Made by a program: the position numbers and the translations under genes
Shown here: in pieces, positions 54,001 through 63,000 of the stretch
How positions within the stretch are numbered: the first letter of the stretch is position 1
Layout of the letters: each line of letters begins with the position of its first letter
The notes under the pieces: model-generated
Seen by the model: only the letters and a program-made list of their open reading frames with translations
Databases searched by the model: none
What the model was told of the DNA's origin: nothing
Origin: Apostichopus japonicus
Lineage: Eukaryota; Echinodermata; Holothuroidea; Aspidochirotida; Stichopodidae
NCBI RefSeq assembly: GCF_037975245.1
Contig: NC_092580.1
Span: 11,437,501-11,501,500 of the forward strand
Reading direction: 5' to 3'
Length of the DNA stretch: 64,000 bases

Positions 54001-57000
54001 TTTCTTCTCCTGTAGAACTCTTCTCAGCTGTAGTTGAAGGTTGTCGAGTTGTAATGTCTGAAGTTTCTACCCTAGTACTTTCAACTGCAGTAGTTGGAGA
54101 TACAGTGGAAGTTGCTGCAGAGCTTTCAATAGTGCTAATTACAGGTGTTGTTGTCTCTAATGTTGTCAATACTTTGGCTGTTGTCTCTTCTTCTGTTGAT
54201 GCCAAAGTTGTTTCTGCAGTTGTGGGTATCATTGATGTACTGAAAGTACTCTTAAATGTAGTTTCTTGCTCTGTAGTACTCACCTCCTCTGAAGGTGAGG
54301 GACTGAGAGTTGTACGCTCTGAAGTTTCTACCCTAGAACTTTCTTCTTCAGTAGTTGGAGCTACTGTGGATGTGCCTATAGAGCTTTCAATAGTACTACC
54401 TACATGAGTTGTTGTCTCTAATGTTGTAAAGACTTTGGCTGTTGTGTCTTCTTCTGTTGATTCCAATGTTGTTTCTTCAGTAGTGGGTAACATTGATGTA
54501 CCGAAAGTACTCTCAAATGTAGTTTCTTCTTCTGTAGAACTCTTCTCAGCTGTAGTTGAAGGTTGTCGAGTTGTAATGTCTGAAGTTTCGACCCTAGTAC
54601 TTTCAACTGCAGTAGTTGGAGATACAGTGGAAGTTGCTGCAGTCTTTTCAATAGTACTACTCACGGGACTTAATGTCTCTAATGTTGTCAAGACTTCCGC
54701 TGTTGTCTCTTCTTCTGTTGCTTCCAATGTTGTTTCTTCAGTTGTGGGAAGCAGTGATTTACTTTCAGTTCTCTCAAATGTAAGTTCTTCTGTAGTTTGG
54801 CGTGTTCCTGTTTCTGTTGTTTGAATCAAAATGGTTGAAAATCCCTGACTTGGTGTTTGGACAGTTACTAACTTCTCACCTTTTTCCTTAGTAATAGTTA
54901 GGACATCGGGAGTTTCTTCACTCGTTGGAAAAATACTACTCAATTCATCTTTAGTTATTGTATTGATAGATGTAGCCAGCATAGATATTTTTTCGGTTGC
55001 TTCTTCTTCTTCAGTAGTTGAGGCTACTATAGGTGTTCCTGCAGAGCTTTCAAAAGAACTTCTGATGGGAGTTGTTAGCTCTAATGTTGTATAGACTTGG
55101 ATTGTTGTGTCTTCTTCTGTTGATTCCAATGTTGTTTCTTCAGTTGTGGGTACCAGTGATGTTCTTACAGTACTCTCAAATGTAGTTTCTTCCTCTGTAG
55201 TACTCATCTCAGCTGTAGTTGAAGGTTGTCGAGTGGTAATCACTGAAGTTTCGACCCTAGTACTTTCTTCTTCAGTAGTTGGAGATACAGTGGAAGTTGC
55301 TGCGGAGATTTCAATAGTACTACCTACATGAGTTGTTGTCTCTAATGTTGTCAATACTTCAGCTGTTGTCTCTTCTTCTGTTGATCCCAGTGTTGTTTCT
55401 TCAGTAGTGGGTAACATTGATGTACCGAAAGTACTCTCAAATGTCGTTTCTTCTTCTGTAGAACTCTTCTCAGCTGTAGTTGAAGGTTGTCGAGTTCTAA
55501 TGTCTGAAGTTTCGACCCAAGTACTTTCAACTGCAGTAGTTGGAGTTACTGTGGATGTGCCTATAGAGCTTTCAATAGTACTACCTACATGAGTTGTTGT
55601 CTCTAATGTTGTCAATAATTCAGCTGTTGTCTCTTCTTCTGTTGATTCCAATGTTGTTTCTTCAGTTGTGGGTACCAGTGATGTTCTTACAGTACTCTCA
55701 AATGTAGTTTCTTCCTCTGTAGTACTTATCTCAGCTGTAGTTGAAGGTTGTCGAGTGGTAATCACTGAAGTTTCTACCCTAGTACTTTCTTCTTCAGTAG
55801 TTGGAGATACACTGGAAGTTGCTGCGGAGCTTTCAATAGTACTACTTACAGGTGTTGTTGTTTCTAATGTTGTAAAGACTTTGGCTGTTGTGTCTTCTTC
55901 TGTTGATTCCAATGTTGTGTCTTCAGTAGTGGGTAACATTGATGTACCGAAAGTACTTTCAAATGTAGTTTTTTCTTCTGTAGAACTCATCTCAGCTGTA
56001 GTTGAAGGTTGTCGAGTAGTAATCACTGAAGTTTCTACCCTAGTACTTTCTCCTTCAGTAGTTGGAGATAGAGTGGATGTGCCTATAGAGCTTTCAATAG
56101 TACTACTTACAGGTGTTGTTGTTTCTAATGTTGTCAAGACTTTGGCTGTTGTCTCTTCTTCTGTTGATTCCAAAGTTGTTTCTTCAGTTGTGGGTAAAAT
56201 TAATACACGTGAAGTACTCTCAAATGTAGTTTCTTCTTTCGTAGAAATCTTCTCAGCTGTAGTTGAAGGTTGTTGAGTGGTAATCACTGAAGTACTTTCT
56301 TCTTCAGTAGTTGGAGCTACTGTGGATGTGCCTATAGAGCTTTCAATAGTACTACCTACATTAGTTGTTGTCTCTAATGTTGTCAATACTTCAGCTGTTG
56401 TCTCTTCTTCTGTTGATCCCAGTGTTGTTTCTTCAGTAGTGGGTAACATTGATGTACCAAAAGTACTCTCAAATGTAGTTTCTTCTTCTGTAGAACTCTT
56501 CTCAGCTGTAGTTGAAGGTTGTCGAGTTGTAATGTCTGAAGTTTCTACCCTAGTACTTTCAACTGCAGTAGTTGGAGATACAGTGGAAGTTGCTGCAGAG
56601 CTTTCAATAGTGCTAATTACAGGTGTTGTTGTCTCTAATGTTGTCAAGACTTTGGCTGTTGTCTCTTCTTCTGTTGATTCCAATGTTGTTTCTTCAGTTG
56701 TGGGTACCAGTGATGTTCTTACAGTACTCTCAAATGTAGTTTCTTCCTCTGTAGTACTCATCTCAGCTGTAGTTGAAGGTTGTCGAGTGGTAATCACTGA
56801 AGTTTCTACCCTAGTACTTTCTTCTTCAGTAGTTGGAGATACAGTGGAAGTTGCTGTGGAGCTTTCAATAGTACTACCTACAGGAGTTGTTGTCTCTAAT
56901 GTTGTCAATACTTCAGCTGTTGTCTCTTCTTCTGTTGATCCCAGTGTTGTTTCTTCAGTAGTGGGTAACATTGATGTACCGAAAGTACTCTCAAATGTAG

Positions 57001-60000
57001 TTTCTTCTTCTGTAGAACTCTTCTCAGCTGTAGTTGAAGGTTGTCGAGTTGTAATGTCTGAAGTTTCGACCCTAGTACTTTCAACTGCAGTAGTTGGAGA
57101 TACAGTGGAAGTTGCTGCAGAGCTTTCAATAGTGCTAATTACAGGTGTTGTTGTCTCTAATGTTGTCAAGACTTTGGCTGTTGTCTCTTCTTCTGTTGAT
57201 CCCAGTGTTGTTTCTTCAGTAGTGGGTAACATTGATGTTCTTACAGTACTCTCAAATGTAGTTTCTTCCTCTGTAGTACTCATCTCAGCTGTAGTTGAAG
57301 GTTGTCGAGTGGTAATCACTGAAGTTTCTACCCTTGTACTTTCTTCTTCAGTAGTTGGAGATACAGTGGAAGTTGCTGCGGAGCTTTCAATAGTACTACT
57401 TACAGGTGTTGTTGTTTCTAATGTTGTAAAGACTTTGGCTGTTGTGTCTTCTTCTGTTGATTCCAATGTTGTGTCTTCAGTAGTGGGTAACATTGATGTA
57501 CCGAAAGTACTTTCAAATGTAGTTTTTTCTTCCGTAGAACTCATCTCAGCTGTAGTTGAAGGTTGTCGAGTAGTAATCACTGAAGTTTCTACCCTAGTAC
57601 TTTCTTCTTCAGTAGTTGGAGATACAGTGGATGTGCCTATAGAGCTTTCAATAGTACTACTTACAGGTGTTGTTGTTTCTAATGTTGTCAAGACTTTGGC
57701 TGTTGTCGCTTCTTCTGTTGATTCCAAAGTTGTTTCTTCAGTTGTGGGTAAAATTGATACACGTGAAGTACTCTCAAATGTAGTTTCTTCTTCCGTAGAA
57801 ATCTTCTCAGCTGTAGTTGAAGGTTGTTGAGTGGTAATCACTGAAGTGCTTTCTTCTTCAGTAGTTGGAGCTACTGTGGATGTGCCTATAGAGCTTTCAA
57901 TAGTACTACCTACATGAGTTGTTGTCTCTAATGTTGTCAATACTTCAGCTGTTGTCTCTTCTTCTGTTGATCCCAGTGTTGTTTCTTCAGTAGTGGGTAA
58001 CATTGATGTACCAAAAGTACTCTCAAATGTAGTTTCTTCTTCTGTAGAACTCTTCTCAGCTGTAGTTGAAGGTTGTCGAGTTGTAATGTCTGAAGTTTCT
58101 ACCCTAGTACTTTCAACTGCAGTAGTTGGAGATACAGTGGAAGTTGCTGCAGAACTTTCAATAGTACTACCTACATGAGTTGTTGTCTCTAATGTTGTCA
58201 ATACTTCAGCTGTTGTCTCTTCTTCTGTTGATTCCAATGTTTCTTCAGTTGTGGGTACCAGTGATGTTCTTACAGTACTCTCAAATGTAGTTTCTTCCTC
58301 TGTAGTACTCATCTCAGCTGTAGTTGAAGGTTGTCGAGTGGTAATCACTGAAGTTTCTACCCTTGTACTTTCTTCTTCAGTAGTTGGAGATACAGTGGAA
58401 GTTGCTGCGGAGCTTTCAATAGTACTACTTACAGGTGTTGTTGTTTCTAATGTTGTAAAGACTTCAGCTGTTGTCTCTTCTTCTGTTGATTCCAATGTTA
58501 TGTCTTCAGTAGTGGGTAACATTGATGTACCGAAAGTACTCTCAAATGTAGTTTCTTCTTCTGTAGAACTCTTCTCAGCTGTAGTTGAAGGTTGTCGAGT
58601 TCTAATGTCTGAAGTTTCGACCCTAGTACTTTCAACTGCAGTAGTTGGAGTTACTGTGGATGTGCCTATCGAGCTTTCAATAGTACTACCTACATGAGTT
58701 GTTGTCTCTAATGTTGTCAATACTTCAGCTGTTGTCTCTTCTTCTGTTGATTCCAATGTTGTTTCTTCAGTAGTGGGTACCAGTGATGTTCTTACAGTAC
58801 TCTCAAATGTAGTTTCTTCCTCTGTAGTACTCATCTCAGCTGTAGTTGAAGGTTGTCGAGTGGTAATCACTGAAGTTTCTACCCTTGTACTTTCTTCTTC
58901 AGTAGTTGGAGATACAGTGGAAGTTGCTGCGGAGCTTTCAATAGTACTACTTACAGGTGTTGTTGTTTCTAATGTTGTAAAGACTTTGGCTGTTGTGTCT
59001 TCTTCTGTTGATTCCGATGTTGTGTCTTCAGTAGTGGGTAACATTGATGTACCGAAAGTACTTTCAAATGTAGTTTTTTCTTCCGTAGAACTCATCTCAG
59101 CTGTAGTTGAAGGTTGTCGAGTAGTAATGTCTGAAGTTTCTACCCTAGTACTTTCAACTGCAGTAGTTGGAGATACAGTGGAAGTTGCTGCAGAGCTTTC
59201 AATAGTGCTAATTACAGGTGTTGTTGTCTCTAATGTTGTCAAGACTTTGGCTGTTGTCTCTTCTTCTGTTGATTCCAATGTTGTTTCTTCAGTTGTGGGT
59301 ACCAGTGATGTTCTTACAGTACTCTCAAATGTAGTTTCTTCCTCTGTAGTACTCATCTCAGCTGTAGTTGAAGGTTGTCGAGTGGTAATCACTGAAGTTT
59401 CTACCCTAGTACTTTCTTCTTCAGTAGTTGGAGATACAGTGGAAGTTGCTGTGGAGCTTTCAATAGTACTACCTACAGGAGTTGTTGTCTTTAATGTTGT
59501 CAATACTTCAGCTGTTGTCTCTTCTTCTGTTGATCCCAGTGTTGTTTCTTCAGTAGTGGGTAACATTGATGTACCGAAAGTACTCACAAATGTAGTTTCT
59601 TCTTCTGTAGAACTCTTCTCAGCTGTAGTTGAAGGTTGTCGAGTTGTAATGTCTGAAGTTTCTACCCTAGTACTTTCAACTGCAGTAGTTGGAGATACAG
59701 TGGAAGTTGCTGCAGAGCTTTCAATAGTGCTAATTACAGGTGTTGTTGTCTCTAATGTTGTCAAGACTTTGGCTGTTGTCTCTTCTTCTGTTGATCCCAG
59801 TGTTGTTTCTTCAGTAGTGGGTAACATTGATGTTCTTACAGTACTCTCAAATGTAGTTTCTTCCTCTGTAGTACTCATCTCAGCTGTAGTTGAAGGTTGT
59901 CGAGTGGTAATCACTGAAGTTTCTACCCTTGTACTTTCTTCTTCAGTAGTTGGAGATACAGTGGAAGTTGCTGCGGAGCTTTCAATAGTACTACTTACAG

Positions 60001-63000
60001 GTGTTGTTGTTTCTAATGTTGTAAAGACTTTGGCTGTTGTGTCTCCTTCTGTTGATTCCAATGTTGTGTCTTCAGTAGTGGGTAACATTGATGTACCGAA
60101 AGTACTTTCAAATGTAGTTTTTTCTTCCGTAGAACTCATCTCAGCTGTAGTTGAAGGTTGTCGAGTAGTAATCACTGAAGTTTCTACCCTAGTACTTTCT
60201 TCTTCAGTAGTTGGAGATACAGTGGATGTGCCTATAGAGCTTTCAATAGTACTACTTACAGGTGTTGTTGTTTCTAATGTTGTCAAGACTTTGGCTGTTG
60301 TCGCTTCTTCTGTTGATTCCAAAGTTGTTTCTTCAGTTGTGGGTAAAATTGATACACGTGAAGTACTCTCAAATGTAGTTTCTTCTTCCGTAGAAATCTT
60401 CTCAGCTGTAGTTGAAGGTTGTTGAGTGGTAATCACTGAAGTACTTTCTTCTTCAGTAGTTGGAGCTACTGTGGATGTGCCTATAGAGCTTTCAATAGTA
60501 CTACCTACATGAGTTGTTGTCTCTAATGTTGTCAATACTTCAGCTGTTGTCTCTTCTTCTGTTGATCCCAGTGTTGTTTCTTCAGTAGTGGGTAACATTG
60601 ATGTACCAAAAGTACTCTCAAATGTAGTTTCTTCTTCTGTAGAACTCTTCTCAGCTGTAGTTGAAGGTTGTCGAGTTGTAATGTCTGAAGTTTCTACCCT
60701 AGTACTTTCAACTGCAGTAGTTGGAGATACAGTGGAAGTTGCTGCAGAACTTTCAATAGTACTACCTACATGAGTTGTTGTCTCTAATGTTGTCAATACT
60801 TCAGCTGTTGTCTCTTCTTCTGTTGATTCCAATGTTGTTTCTTCAGTTGTGGGTACCAGTGATGTTCTTACAGTACTCTCAAATGTAGTTTCTTCCTCTG
60901 TAGTACTCATCTCAGCTGTAGTTGAAGGTTGTCGAGTGGTAATCACTGAAGTTTCTACCCTTGTACTTTCTTCTTCAGTAGTTGGAGATACAGTGGAAGT
61001 TGCTGCGGAGCTTTCAATAGTACTACTTACAGGTGTTGTTGTTTCTAATGTTGTAAAGACTTCAGCTGTTGTCTCTTCTTCTGTTGATTCCAATGTTGTG
61101 TCTTCAGTAGTGGGTAACATTGATGTACCGAAAGTACTCTCAAATGTAGTTTCTTCTTCTGTAGAACTCTTCTCAGCTGTAGTTGAAGGTTGTCGAGTTG
61201 TAATGTCTGAAGTTTCGACCCTAGTACTTTCAACTGCAGTAGTTGGAGTTACTGTGGATGTGCCTATCGAGCTTTCAATAGTACTACCTACATGAGTTGT
61301 TGTCTCTAATGTTGTCAATACTTCAGCTGTTGTCTCTTCTTCTGTTGATTCCAATGTTGTTTCTTCAGTTGTGGGTACCAGTGATGTTCTTACAGTACTC
61401 TCAAATGTAGTTTCTTCCTCTGTAGTACTCATCTCAGCTGTAGTTGAAGGTTGTCGAGTGGTAATCACTGAAGTTTCTACCCTTGTACTTTCTTCTTCAG
61501 TAGTTGGAGATACAGTGGAAGTTGCTGCGGAGCTTTCAATAGTACTACTTACAGGTGTTGTTGTTTCTAATGTTGTAAAGACTTTGGCTGTTGTGTCTTC
61601 TTCTGTTGATTCCAATGTTGTGTCTTCAGTAGTGGGTAACATTGATGTACCGAAAGTACTTTCAAATGTAGTTTCTTCTTCCGTAGAACTCATCTCAGCT
61701 GTAGTTAAAGGTTGTCGAGTAGTAATCACTGAAGTTTCTACCCTAGTACTTTCTTCTTCAGTAGTTGGAGATACAGTGGATGTGCCTATAGAGCTTTCAA
61801 TAGTACTACTTACAGGTGTTGTTGTTTCTAATGTTGTCAAGACTTTGGCTGTTGTCGCTTCTTCTGTTGATTCCAAAGTTGTTTCTTCAGTTGTGGGTAA
61901 AATTGATACACGTGAAGTACTCTCAAATGTAGTTTCTTCTTCCGTAGAAATCTTCTCAGCTGTAGTTGAAGGTTGTTGAGTGGTAATCACTGAAGTACTT
62001 TCTTCTTCAGTAGTTGGAGCTACTGTGGATGTGCCTATAGAGCTTTCAATAGTACTACCTACATGAGTTGTTGTCTCTAATGTTGTCAATACTTCAGCTG
62101 TTGTCTCTTCTTCTGTTGATCCCAGTGTTGTTTCTTCAGTTGTGGGTACCAGTGATGTTCTTACAGTACTCTCAAATGTAGTTTCTTCCTCTGTAGAACT
62201 CATCTCAGCTGTAGTTGAAGGTTGTCGAGTGGTAATCACTGAAGTTTCTACCCTTGTACTTTCTTCTTCAGTAGTTGGAGATACAGTGGAAGTTGCTGCG
62301 GAGCTTTCAATAGTACTACTTACAGGTGTTGTTGTTTCTAATGTTGTAAAGACTTTGGCTGTTGTGTCTTCTTCTGTTGATTCCAATGTTGTGTCTTCAG
62401 TAGTGGGTAACATTGATGTACCGAAAGTACTTTCAAATGTAGTTTTTTCTTCCGTAGAACTCATCTCAGCTGTAGTTGAAGGTTGTCGAGTAGTAATCAC
62501 TGAAGTTTCTACCCCAGTACTTTCTTCTTCAGTAGTTGGAGATACAGTGGATGTGCCTATAGAGCTTTCAATAGTACTACTTACAGGTGTTGTTGTCTCT
62601 AATGTTGTCAAGACTTTGGCTGTTGTCTCTTCTTCTGTTGATTCCAAAGTTGTTTCTTCAGTTGTGGGTAAAATTGATACACGTGAAGTACTCTCAAATG
62701 TAGTTTCTTCTTCCGTAGAAATCTTCTCAGCTGTAGTTGAAGGTTGTTGAGTGGTAATCACTGAAGTACTTTCTTCTTCAGTAGTTGGAGCTACTGTGGA
62801 TGTGCCTATAGAGCTTTCAATAGTACTACCTACAGGAGTTGTTGTCTCTAATGTTGTCAATACTTCAGCTGTTGTCTCTTCTTCTGTTGATCCCAGTGTT
62901 GTTTCTTCAGTAGTGGGTAACATTGATGTACCGAAAGTACTCTCAAATGTAGTTTCTTCTTCTGTAGAACTCTTCTCAGCTGTAGTTGAAGGTTGTCGAG

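Noticed and set aside
9577-61233. Recurrent 62-77-codon Leu/Gln-rich minus-strand frames (MKALQQLPLYLQLL type)
   Set aside because: They are in a different minus frame from the continuous one, occur once per particular B-type unit, and exist only because that unit variant lacks a stop in this frame. They are shadows.
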